Shown: positions 1 through 5,390 of the stretch, piece by piece
How positions within the stretch are numbered: position 1 is the first letter of the stretch
Layout: each line of letters starts with the position of its first letter
DNA from: JAWLGW01 sp964569055
Lineage (GTDB): Bacteria > Planctomycetota > J058
Length of the DNA: 9,422 nucleotides
Direction of reading: 5' to 3'
Assembly (NCBI GenBank): GCA_964569055.1
Contig: CAZMSZ010000298.1
Span: 1-9,422, forward strand
Program-made: the position numbers and the translations under genes
Notes under the pieces: model-generated
The model's database searches: none
What the model was told of the DNA's origin: nothing
What the model saw: the letters and a program-made list of their open reading frames with translations, nothing else

Positions 1-90
1 CGGCCTGCGCCCCCCTGTTGAAGACCTCGACCCGATAGCGCAGACTCCGCCGCTCGCGAAACGATCGGCCCTCAGCGACGGAAGAAAGTC

Positions 91-981
91 ATGCGCTCGA
101 CCCAGCAGCTCACCAAGGTCCTCTCCCAGGACGGCTTCATCGCCGCGCTCGACCAGAGCGGCGGCAGCACGCCCAAGGCGCTGCGCCTGTACGGCGTGCC
201 CGAGTCGGCCTACTCGGGCGAGGAGGAGATGTTCGCCAAGGTGCACGAGATGCGCACCCGGATCATCACGTCGCCCGCGTTCAACGGCGACCGGATCCTG
301 GGCGCGATCCTGTTCGAGAACACCATGGACCGGCAGGTCCGCGGCAAGGGCTCGGCGCAGTACCTGTGGGAGGAGAAGCGGGTCGTCCCGTTCCTCAAGG
401 TCGACAAGGGCCTGGCGGACGAGGAGGACGGCGTGCAGGTCATGAAGGACATGCCCACCCTCGACGGCCTGCTCGAGCGCGCCCGGGCCAACGGCGTGTT
501 CGGCACCAAGATGCGCTCAGTGATCAAGCGGGCCAGCCCGTCGGGGATCCAGCGGGTGGTGGCGCAGCAGTTCGAGATCGCCCGGCGGATCATCGAGGCC
601 GGCCTGGTGCCGATCGTCGAGCCCGAGGTGGACATCGCCTGCCCCGACAAGCCGGCCGCCGAGCGCCTGCTCGAGACCGCGATCGTGGAGCACCTCGACG
701 AGCTCGAGCCCGAGCAGCTCGTGATGCTCAAGCTGACCCTCCCCGAGGCGGACGACTTCTACGCGCGCCTGATCGACCACCCCAACGTGGTCCGCGTGGT
801 GGCCCTCTCGGGCGGCTACAGCCGCAAGAAGTCGAACAACCGCCTGGCCCGCAACGAGGGCATGATCGCCAGCTTCAGCCGCGCCCTGACCGAGGGCCTC
901 TCGGCCGACCAGAGCGACGAGGCGTTCGACGCCGCCCTCGACGAGGCGATCCAGAGCATCTTCGAGGCCTCGCGCACCTGA
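91..981 (+). CDS. fda: Class I fructose-bisphosphate aldolase (short Fda type)
   Basis: This 296-residue cytoplasmic enzyme should cleave fructose 1,6-bisphosphate reversibly into glyceraldehyde 3-phosphate and dihydroxyacetone phosphate, in glycolysis and gluconeogenesis. The length equals that of the staphylococcal-type class I aldolases. Visible family motifs are LDQSGGSTPKAL (residues 20-31), FLKVDKGL (101-108), GTKMRSVI (138-145), PIVEPEVDI (174-182), LKLTLP (213-218) and ALSGGYSRKKSNN (238-250). By family knowledge the lysine in LKLTLP (K214) is the Schiff-base residue, so the mechanism is metal-independent. The ATG at 91 is preceded by the purine-rich GGAAGAAAG at 79-87, a plausible ribosome-binding site. 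A weak promoter-like pair (TTGAAG at 18-23, CAGACT at 41-46) lies upstream and is not called separately. The gene stands alone, convergent with the tRNA downstream. GC3 is near saturation, like its neighbours, with no sign of transfer. Confidence 0.96.
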   Translation: MRSTQQLTKVLSQDGFIAALDQSGGSTPKALRLYGVPESAYSGEEEMFAKVHEMRTRIITSPAFNGDRILGAILFENTMDRQVRGKGSAQYLWEEKRVVPFLKVDKGLADEEDGVQVMKDMPTLDGLLERARANGVFGTKMRSVIKRASPSGIQRVVAQQFEIARRIIEAGLVPIVEPEVDIACPDKPAAERLLETAIVEHLDELEPEQLVMLKLTLPEADDFYARLIDHPNVVRVVALSGGYSRKKSNNRLARNEGMIASFSRALTEGLSADQSDEAFDAALDEAIQSIFEASRT

Positions 982-1033
982 GCTGCCGCGAGCCGCGCCG
1001 GGGAAGGAGGGCCGAGCAGGTCCTCCTCCCCGT

Positions 1034-1067
1034 ACGAAGAACGAGGAGGACCGCGAGGTCCTCCTCG
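1034..1067 (-). terminator. Hairpin terminator downstream of tRNA-Met
   Basis: Reading the minus strand away from the tRNA, a perfect 11-bp stem (CGAGGAGGACC, bases 1067-1057, pairing with 1052-1042) closes a 4-base TCGC loop. It is followed by the T-rich tail TTCTTCGT (1041-1034). Stem plus pyrimidine tail, 14 bases after the tRNA 3' end, fits intrinsic termination of the tRNA transcript. The arm is repeated a third time at 1019-1028, so a second hairpin could serve the aldolase transcript coming from the other side. Confidence 0.6.
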
Positions 1068-1080
1068 AGCTGACTGCTGA

Positions 1081-1154
1081 TAGCGGCAACTGGACTTGAA
1101 CCAGTGACCTACGGCTTATGAAGCCGCCGCTCTAACCGACTGAGCTATGCCGCC
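1081..1154 (-). tRNA. tRNA-Met (anticodon CAT, elongator type)
   Basis: The minus strand folds into a complete 74-base cloverleaf. Its parts are: acceptor GGCGGCA/TGCCGCT with a G1-T72 wobble pair, D arm GCTC-AGTCGGTTA-GAGC, anticodon stem GCGGC/GCCGT with loop TTCATAA, five-base variable region AGGTC, T arm ACTGG-TTCAAGT-CCAGT and discriminator A. The anticodon CAT is the complement of 1118-1120. The terminal sequences resemble bacterial elongator tRNA-Met as remembered from Bacillus (GGCGG...CCGCTA). The initiator hallmark, an unpaired first acceptor position, is absent, which argues against fMet. A lysidine-modified Ile(CAU) tRNA cannot be fully excluded but is less likely. The CCA end is not encoded. 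It is a single tRNA with its own promoter and terminator. Confidence 0.95.
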
Positions 1155-1164
1155 GAGAGCGGCA

Positions 1165-1192
1165 ATGATAGCGGGGCGCCGCGCGCGGTCAA
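1165..1192 (-). promoter_or_regulatory. Sigma-70-type promoter of tRNA-Met
   Basis: On the minus strand TTGACC (1192-1187) and TATCAT (1170-1165) are separated by 16 bases, a near-consensus -35/-10 pair that stands out in this GC-rich DNA. Initiation would be expected around 1158, a few bases before the mature 5' end at 1154, leaving a very short 5' leader for RNase P. The promoter lies between the tRNA and the stop codon of the secreted-protein gene at 1212, so the tRNA is probably expressed independently of that gene. Confidence 0.75.
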
Positions 1193-1211
1193 CGGTTCCC
1201 GCCGGGGCGGC

Positions 1212-2018
1212 TCAGCGCTTCTTCTTGGCGCCCTCCAGGATCTCGGCCACGCCGGCGGGGGCGTCGGGGGTCTCGAGGGGGAACTCGAACTCCACCTCGC
1301 CGCCCTTCACGACGGTCGCCCGGGCGCCGTTGGTGAAGTCCATTTGGTTGTTGCGGATGTTCCCGCTGAACAGGACCAGCCCGCCCATTTCGACCTTGAG
1401 CTTGTTCACCTTGTCCTCGTCGAGCGGCTTCTTGGTGAGCAGCTCGAGCGTCAGGCTCTTGGGCAGGCAGGTGAAGGTGCGCTTGATCACCGGCAGCACG
1501 TTGTTCCCGAAGATCCCGGCCAGGGCCGCCTTGAACAGGGTGAACGGCTCCACCGCCACCTTGCCCTCCTGGTCGCCGGCTTTGAGGCGCTGCTTGCCGC
1601 GCCCGACCGCCTCGAGCTCGATCTTGCGGGCGAGGTTCCCCTCGAGCGCGAAGAAGTTGCTCTCGCTCTGCCGCTCGTGGACGAGGCGCACGATCATGGC
1701 CACCCGCCCCCGCTTGTCGGAGCGGTGCTTGCGCGCCACGCGCTCCAGCCCCTCCTTCAGCTCGTCGCCGCTCGTGCCGGCCTCCGTCAGGAACACCAGC
1801 TCCTTGGCCACGAGGTAGGTCAGGTAGTCGGGCACCACGCTGACGTGGACCTGCAGCTCGCCCATGTCGATCGTCTTGCGGTTGGCCGACTCGAGCTTCT
1901 CGAACCAGTCGCGGGCCTCGGCCGCGCTCGGGAGCGAGGGCTCGTCGTCGGCGCGCGCCGCGGGCGCGAGCGCGCAGGCGAGGGCGAGCGGGAGCAGGAG
2001 CTGGGGTGCGGGTCGCAT
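1212..2018 (-). CDS. Periplasmic or secreted protein of unknown function
   Basis: This is a 268-residue protein that I do not recognise. The N-terminus is a clear Sec signal peptide: a hydrophobic core at about residues 6-20 and a probable signal peptidase I site after ARA (residue 23). There is a cysteine at 15, but the preceding residues do not form a good lipobox. The mature part is mixed and soluble-looking, without further membrane segments. It has a charged helical stretch around 85-118, several Lys/Arg-rich segments, and ends in GAKKKR. The frame stays open for 59 codons upstream, but the ATG at 2018 is chosen because it begins the signal peptide and follows AAGGAGG with a 7-base spacer. 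The gene has its own promoter-like signal and lies 101 bases after the lgt operon on the same strand. Role unknown; envelope location is well supported. Confidence 0.88.
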   Translation of the reverse strand: MRPAPQLLLPLALACALAPAARADDEPSLPSAAEARDWFEKLESANRKTIDMGELQVHVSVVPDYLTYLVAKELVFLTEAGTSGDELKEGLERVARKHRSDKRGRVAMIVRLVHERQSESNFFALEGNLARKIELEAVGRGKQRLKAGDQEGKVAVEPFTLFKAALAGIFGNNVLPVIKRTFTCLPKSLTLELLTKKPLDEDKVNKLKVEMGGLVLFSGNIRNNQMDFTNGARATVVKGGEVEFEFPLETPDAPAGVAEILEGAKKKR

Positions 2019-2025
2019 CGGGAGG

Positions 2026-2032
2026 CCTCCTT
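2026..2032 (-). promoter_or_regulatory. Strong Shine-Dalgarno site fixing the start at 2018
   Basis: AAGGAGG on the minus strand (2032-2026) ends seven bases before the ATG at 2018-2016. It is the best ribosome-binding site in the window and rules out translation from the upstream in-frame start at 2195. The following CCTCC is complementary to GGAGG, so the site could be partly masked in a small hairpin. Confidence 0.8.
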
Positions 2033-2047
2033 CCCCGGAGGCCGCAG

Positions 2048-2076
2048 AACCTAAGGCGGGAGCGCCCGCGCGTCCA
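2048..2076 (-). promoter_or_regulatory. Putative promoter of the secreted-protein gene
   Basis: On the minus strand TGGACG (2076-2071) and TAGGTT (2053-2048) are 17 bases apart, matching the -35 and -10 consensus at four positions each. This gives a leader of roughly 20 bases ahead of the start at 2018. Immediately upstream, a perfect 6-bp hairpin (ccggtt/aaccgg, 2078-2083 with 2089-2094, 5-base loop) sits between this promoter and the end of the preceding operon. It could be a terminator without a T tract or an operator. Confidence 0.45.
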
Positions 2077-2119
2077 CCCGGTTTCAGGAACCGGCGGGGT
2101 GGGCCGCCGCGTCGCCCGC

Positions 2120-2641
2120 TCAGCGCTCGGGGGCCTGGTCTCCACCGTCCGGTCGATCGGGCGCCGCGGCGGCGCCGAGCGCCGAGAAGGCCCACACCTC
2201 GATCCCCTGCCCCGCGAGGTGGGTGACGAGGAAGCTCGCGAACAGCGGGACCGGGTCGAGCCCGCCGAGGGCGGCGGCGAGGGTCAGCACGACCACCACC
2301 CCGAGCAGGCGGAACGGCGCCAGGCCGAGCGTGCTGCCGAGGAACGTGCCCGAATCGGCGTCGAAGCTCGAGACCGCGCCCACCAGCCAGCTCAGCGTCA
2401 CGGCCTGAGCGGCCGCGTGGCCGATCAGGATCGCGAGCCCGACAGCGGGCGCCCAGGGGCCGAGCAGCGCCGCGGCGAAGGCGAGCCCCGTCAGCGCGAG
2501 CACGCCCGCGAGCGAGCAGGTCGCGACGCGGCGGCGCACGGCCTCGGGGACGCGCGGCGGAGGCGGAGCGGCCGGCGGCGAGTCGGCGGTCGAGGGCGGC
2601 TCGCCCGCGGGCTGCAGCTCGTCGGGCGCGGGATCAGGCAC
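2120..2641 (-). CDS. Four-helix integral membrane protein, unknown function
   Basis: This is a 173-residue protein with a Pro/Ala-rich, probably cytoplasmic N-terminal tail (about 1-35) and four hydrophobic segments at approximately 40-60, 65-92, 108-126 and 130-152. It ends in a short polar tail. The size and four-helix pattern recall the AtpI/ATP synthase protein I type of small membrane proteins, but no diagnostic motif is visible and no ATP synthase genes are nearby, so I do not assign that function. The start is GTG (2641-2639), which overlaps the stop codon of the DUF423 gene by eight bases, pointing to translational coupling; no strong Shine-Dalgarno is seen. It is the last gene of the lgt operon. 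GC3 is very high, supporting real coding. Confidence 0.75.
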   Translation of the reverse strand: MPDPAPDELQPAGEPPSTADSPPAAPPPPRVPEAVRRRVATCSLAGVLALTGLAFAAALLGPWAPAVGLAILIGHAAAQAVTLSWLVGAVSSFDADSGTFLGSTLGLAPFRLLGVVVVLTLAAALGGLDPVPLFASFLVTHLAGQGIEVWAFSALGAAAAPDRPDGGDQAPER

Positions 2642-3041
2642 GCTCGTCCGCGCGGGCGCCGCGCAGGGCGGCCCAGGCGAGGGTCGCCCAGCCCACGATC
2701 AGGCCGGTCCCGCCCAGGGGCGTGATCGCGCCCAGCCACTTGACTCCGGTGAGCGCGAGCAGCCACAGCGTCCCGCTGAACACCGCCGCGCCGCCCAGGA
2801 ACGCCACGGCCGAGGCGGTGAGGGCGCGGCAGCGGGGGCGCCGCTCGGCGAGCAGCCCCACCGCCAGCAGCGCGGGGGCGTGGGCGAGCGCGTAGCGCGA
2901 GGCCAGCTCCCAGGTGGCCAGCGCCGCCGGGTCGAGGCGCGTCTTCAGCCCGTGCGCGCCGAAGGCGCCGGTCGCCACGCCGAGGAGGCCGAGCGCCGCG
3001 CCCGCGCCGAGCGCGAGGCGCGCCAGCGCCTGCGGGGTCAC
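2634..3041 (-). CDS. DUF423 family inner-membrane protein (YgdD-like)
   Basis: This 135-residue protein has about four transmembrane helices and the signatures of the DUF423 family. They are GVATGAFGAHGLK (residues 21-33), the RYALAHAPALL segment (49-59, corresponding to the family's RYHxxHxxALL), and FSGTLWLLALTG (88-99) followed by LGAITPLGGTGLIVGW (103-118). The length is typical for the family. DUF423 proteins are widespread small inner-membrane proteins with no established biochemical function. The start is GTG at 3041, sharing the four bases GTGA with the stop codon of lgt, so the two are almost certainly translationally coupled. It is the middle gene of a three-gene operon. Confidence 0.93.
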   Translation of the reverse strand: MTPQALARLALGAGAALGLLGVATGAFGAHGLKTRLDPAALATWELASRYALAHAPALLAVGLLAERRPRCRALTASAVAFLGGAAVFSGTLWLLALTGVKWLGAITPLGGTGLIVGWATLAWAALRGARADERA

Positions 3042-3958
3042 GGGCCGGCGTCGCCCGCCGCCTCGGGCGCGGGCTCGCTGGTCTGGGGCTCACTCGTCGC
3101 GCTGGCCTTGGCCGCCTCCGCCTCGCTCGCGGCGCCCTCGCTCGCCTCGCCCGCCGGGTTGCGCAGCACGAAGTACACGAACACCCCGATCGCGATCAGC
3201 ACCAAGGGGACGCTGATCCCCTGGCTGGTGGAGAGACCGCCCACGATCGGCACGTCCTCGGGCCAGGTCTTGCGGACCTTGTCGCCGCGGGTCATCTCCA
3301 CGAAGAACCGGTGGATCGGGTAGATGACGAACAACAGCGCGGTGAGCGCGCCGGGCTTCGAGGCCAGCTTGCGCCGCAGGCTGGCCAGGATCCCGAAGAT
3401 GATCAGGCACCCCAGGGTCATGAGCGGCTGGCTGGGGAGGAGCGGCTTGCCCTTGTACTCGTCCTCCATCAGCGCGTTGGGGTCGGTGAACGTGAGCGTG
3501 AACCAGGTCTCCTCGTGCCAGATCTTGCCGTGGTCGTCGCCCGCCATGAGGCAGCCGATCCGCCCGATCGCCAGCCCGAGCACGGTGGCCGGCGCGAGCA
3601 GGTCGCACAGCTTGGGGATCGGGAAGCCGTAGCTCTTGGCCCGCCAGATCGCGACCGGCGTGGCGGCGAGCAGGCCGCCGTACCACACCAGGCCGCCGCT
3701 CCTGAGGTTGAACGGGGCGTACCAGGCGGCGTCGGCGTACATCGCCTCCCAGTTGTGCACGACGAAGAAGATCCGCGAGCCGATCAGGCCGGCGATGAAC
3801 ACCTCGACGGCGAGGGACACGCAGTCCTCGGGGTCGAGCCCCAGGCGGGACGCGTCGCGCTTCACCCACCACAGGCCGAGGAGGACGCCGGCCAGCACCA
3901 GCGCGCCGAAGGTGTGGACGATCGGCGTGCCGCCGATCTCGATCAAGATGGGGTGCAT
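3038..3958 (-). CDS. lgt: Prolipoprotein diacylglyceryl transferase
   Basis: Lgt transfers diacylglycerol from phosphatidylglycerol to the lipobox cysteine of prolipoproteins in the inner membrane, the first step of lipoprotein maturation. The 306 residues hold about seven hydrophobic segments and family motifs. SGGLVWYGG (87-95) has Tyr where the E. coli enzyme has His103. GRIGCLMAGDDHG (132-144) is the Lgt signature with the key Arg133; Cys replaces the Asn of the E. coli motif, a variant I recall from deltaproteobacterial-type enzymes. LPSQPL (174-179) and HRFFVEMTRGD (216-226) follow, with Arg217 at the second essential arginine. Residues 268-306 form an extra Ala/Glu/Ser-rich, probably disordered tail. 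The start ATG has no Shine-Dalgarno but a TAGGAT hexamer six bases upstream, suggesting a leaderless mRNA. It heads the lgt-DUF423-membrane protein operon. Confidence 0.97.
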   Translation of the reverse strand: MHPILIEIGGTPIVHTFGALVLAGVLLGLWWVKRDASRLGLDPEDCVSLAVEVFIAGLIGSRIFFVVHNWEAMYADAAWYAPFNLRSGGLVWYGGLLAATPVAIWRAKSYGFPIPKLCDLLAPATVLGLAIGRIGCLMAGDDHGKIWHEETWFTLTFTDPNALMEDEYKGKPLLPSQPLMTLGCLIIFGILASLRRKLASKPGALTALLFVIYPIHRFFVEMTRGDKVRKTWPEDVPIVGGLSTSQGISVPLVLIAIGVFVYFVLRNPAGEASEGAASEAEAAKASATSEPQTSEPAPEAAGDAGP

Positions 3959-3964
3959 GGGCCG

Positions 3965-3970
3965 ATCCTA
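3965..3970 (-). promoter_or_regulatory. Putative -10 element of lgt (leaderless architecture)
   Basis: TAGGAT on the minus strand (3970-3965) lies six bases before the lgt ATG at 3958. This is the distance expected if transcription starts at or next to the A of the start codon. There is no Shine-Dalgarno in between (CGGCCC) and no convincing -35. The call rests on spacing and on the same arrangement at two other genes in the window. Confidence 0.45.
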
Positions 3971-4147
3971 ACGTGTCGCTCCGGCGCCGAGCGGATCGAG
4001 GGCAGCGGGGGTCCCGAAACCCGCGCCCGGCTCCGAGAGCCCGCCGGCCTGAGCCGCGCGCGCCCGCTCCTCGCCACAACCTCAGGCCGCGCCATGCCCG
4101 CGGCGGCACGCCCGGACGGACCCCTAACCGGCGCGGGGGATCGCCGC

Positions 4148-4153
4148 TACGGT
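4148..4153 (+). promoter_or_regulatory. Putative -10 element of the small Trp-rich gene
   Basis: TACGGT ends six bases before the ATG at 4160, with GCAGGT between, the same geometry as at lgt. The 201-base divergent interval 3959-4159 would then hold two outward-facing promoters. No -35 match or other motif is obvious in it. Confidence 0.4.
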
Positions 4154-4159
4154 GCAGGT

Positions 4160-4351
4160 ATGAGCCCGTGGCCCCTGCTCCCGCTCCTGCCGGCGGACGT
4201 CGAGGACGTCCCGCGGCCGGGGCGTGTCATGCGCTGGCCGGGGGAGCGGCGCGACTGGCTGTGGACCGGGAGCCAGTGGATCGGCATGGTCCCCGAGTTC
4301 GACGGCGGCGACGTGTGGAGCCAGCTCGAGGAGCTCGACGAGGCGGCCTGA
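4160..4351 (+). CDS. Small Trp-rich protein (63 aa), unknown function
   Basis: This is a short gene from ATG 4160 to TGA 4351 encoding 63 residues. Nearly every codon ends in G or C (one CGT is an exception), like the confirmed genes nearby, which supports coding. The protein contains six tryptophans, a central stretch RDWLWTGSQWIGMVPEF (residues 31-47) and an acidic C-terminus, WSQLEELDEAA. It has no signal peptide and no convincing membrane helix, so it is probably cytoplasmic; I recognise no family. There is no clear Shine-Dalgarno, but a TACGGT hexamer six bases upstream suggests leaderless translation. It is divergent from lgt and convergent with the LolA-like gene. The main alternative is a chance open frame in GC-rich DNA; codon bias and the natural-looking sequence favour a real gene. 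Confidence 0.58.
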   Translation: MSPWPLLPLLPADVEDVPRPGRVMRWPGERRDWLWTGSQWIGMVPEFDGGDVWSQLEELDEAA

Positions 4352-4383
4352 CAGCGCCGCTCGCTCGACGTGAACGCCTCTTT

Positions 4384-4482
4384 CCTTGCCCCTTGCCGCT
4401 GCCCTGGCCCTCGCGCGGCTCTCTGCTGCCGCTGGTTGGCAGGAGCGCTCTTGGCGAGGGCGGGCAAGGGCAAGGGGCAGGG
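4384..4482. repeat. Long imperfect inverted repeat (palindromic intergenic element)
   Basis: The left half begins with a tandem CCTTGCC CCTTGCC (4384-4397) and the right half carries GGGCAA twice (4462-4473), followed by GGGGCAGGG. The strand folds back on itself in three blocks. Bases 4387-4397 pair perfectly with 4469-4479 (11 bp), 4400-4404 pair with 4462-4466 (5 bp), and 4407-4414 pair perfectly with 4454-4461 (8 bp). A small inner stem, 4426-4430 with 4438-4442, caps it. It lies between the convergent ends of the small gene (4351) and the LolA-like gene (4515). No T tract flanks it on either strand, so it may be a bidirectional transcription or decay barrier, or a dispersed palindromic (REP- or MITE-like) element; one copy alone cannot decide. 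Confidence 0.65.
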
Positions 4483-4514
4483 AGCTCGATCGCGCAGGCG
4501 GGCAGCGCGTTGAC

Positions 4515-5390
4515 TCACCGCCAGAAGCGGTGCGGATCGAAGTGGTCGGGCGGGACCTCGGCCCGGCGCTCCTCGACCCGGACCTCGGTCTCGCGCTCGC
4601 CCTCGCGCTCCACCACGCGCAGCGCGAACGGGCGCCAGCGCTCGCCGATCACCCGCTGGTCCCAGGCCCACAGCGCCCGCACGGCGCGCCCCTCGGGGTC
4701 GAGCTCCTCGGCGCACAACAGGGCGCCGCGCGCGCGGTCGACGTGGAGGCGGCGTCGGGCGCGCCCCGCGGCGGTGCAGGTGAGCACGTACACGGCGCGC
4801 GGCTCGCTCCCCGCCTCCGGCGGATAGTGGAGCGTCGCGCGGCGCTCGAGCGCGGGCGCGCGCCACCCGCTCGGATCGTCGGCCAGGAGGTCGCGCCAGC
4901 GCAGGGCCGAGCCTGCCAGCCGCTCGTCGGGTCCCGGCGGCGGGCAAGGCGTCGCGCGCCGGCGCGCGGGGTCGTAGCGCCAGGCGCGCGCCGCCGCCCC
5001 GCCGGCCGGGCGCTCGATCAGGAGCGCCACGCCGCGCAGGGACGGCGGCTCCGCGAAGCGGACGCGCAGGCGCAGGGGGGCGTGCTCGTCCGCTCCGCGC
5101 GCCGACTCGCCGGCCTCGGTCGCCTCGCGTTCGAGCGCCTCGTCGCCGGAGCTCCGCTCGAGCGAGACCTCCAGCACCGCCTCACGCTCGAGCGGGCCCG
5201 CGCCGCGGGTGATCAGGCGGAGCCGCGCGTGCTCGCGGCGTGGCAGCGCCCGCTCGCGCGCGAGCTGCGTCACCAGCGCGCCCACCTCGGCCTCGCGCGC
5301 GGGCTCCTCCGCGGGCTCCTCCTGCGCCAGCGCGCCGCCCGCGGCGCACAGCGCCAGGATCGCCGTCGCGGGGAGGGCCGCGCGCGGCAC
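4515..5390 (-). CDS. LolA-like outer-membrane lipoprotein-sorting family protein
   Basis: This is a 291-residue periplasmic protein. A signal peptide occupies residues 1-22 (likely cleavage after ALA, before QEE). The body matches the LolA-like outer-membrane lipoprotein-sorting family: LRVRFAEPPSLRGVALLIER (106-127), then AWRYDPARRRATPCPPP (136-152, the family's 'YxPxxRRxR' region), then RLAGSALRWRDLLADDP (157-173, corresponding to the conserved 'GSdfsyeDL'), and C-terminal VPPDHFDPHRF (279-289). Members have a LolA/LppX-type lipid-binding fold and often sit beside RND/MMPL exporters and outer-membrane barrels; the cargo here is unknown. The start is GTG at 5390, whose G is also the last base of the TAG stop of the barrel gene (TAGTG). 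This implies translational coupling and joint function. The signal peptide begins right at this GTG, fixing the start; the frame runs open far upstream only because of high GC. Confidence 0.86.
   Translation of the reverse strand: MPRAALPATAILALCAAGGALAQEEPAEEPAREAEVGALVTQLARERALPRREHARLRLITRGAGPLEREAVLEVSLERSSGDEALEREATEAGESARGADEHAPLRLRVRFAEPPSLRGVALLIERPAGGAAARAWRYDPARRRATPCPPPGPDERLAGSALRWRDLLADDPSGWRAPALERRATLHYPPEAGSEPRAVYVLTCTAAGRARRRLHVDRARGALLCAEELDPEGRAVRALWAWDQRVIGERWRPFALRVVEREGERETEVRVEERRAEVPPDHFDPHRFWR

Noticed and set aside
1..90. Possible 3' end of an upstream gene at the window edge
   Set aside because: One frame stays open and others stop, but the stretch is too short to judge and shows no recognisable protein.
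366..1073. Open frames overlapping the aldolase on both strands
   Set aside because: They encode Arg/Pro/Gly-rich chance translations, while the aldolase frame carries all family motifs.
1081..1165. AGCGGCAA direct repeat at both ends of the tRNA (1082-1089 and 1158-1165), as a possible attachment site
   Set aside because: It is only eight bases long and no integrase or phage-like gene is nearby; probably chance.
2019..2195. In-frame N-terminal extension of the secreted protein from an ATG at 2195
   Set aside because: It would bury the signal peptide behind 59 Arg/Gly/Pro-rich residues, overlap the membrane-protein gene, and ignore the strong Shine-Dalgarno before 2018.
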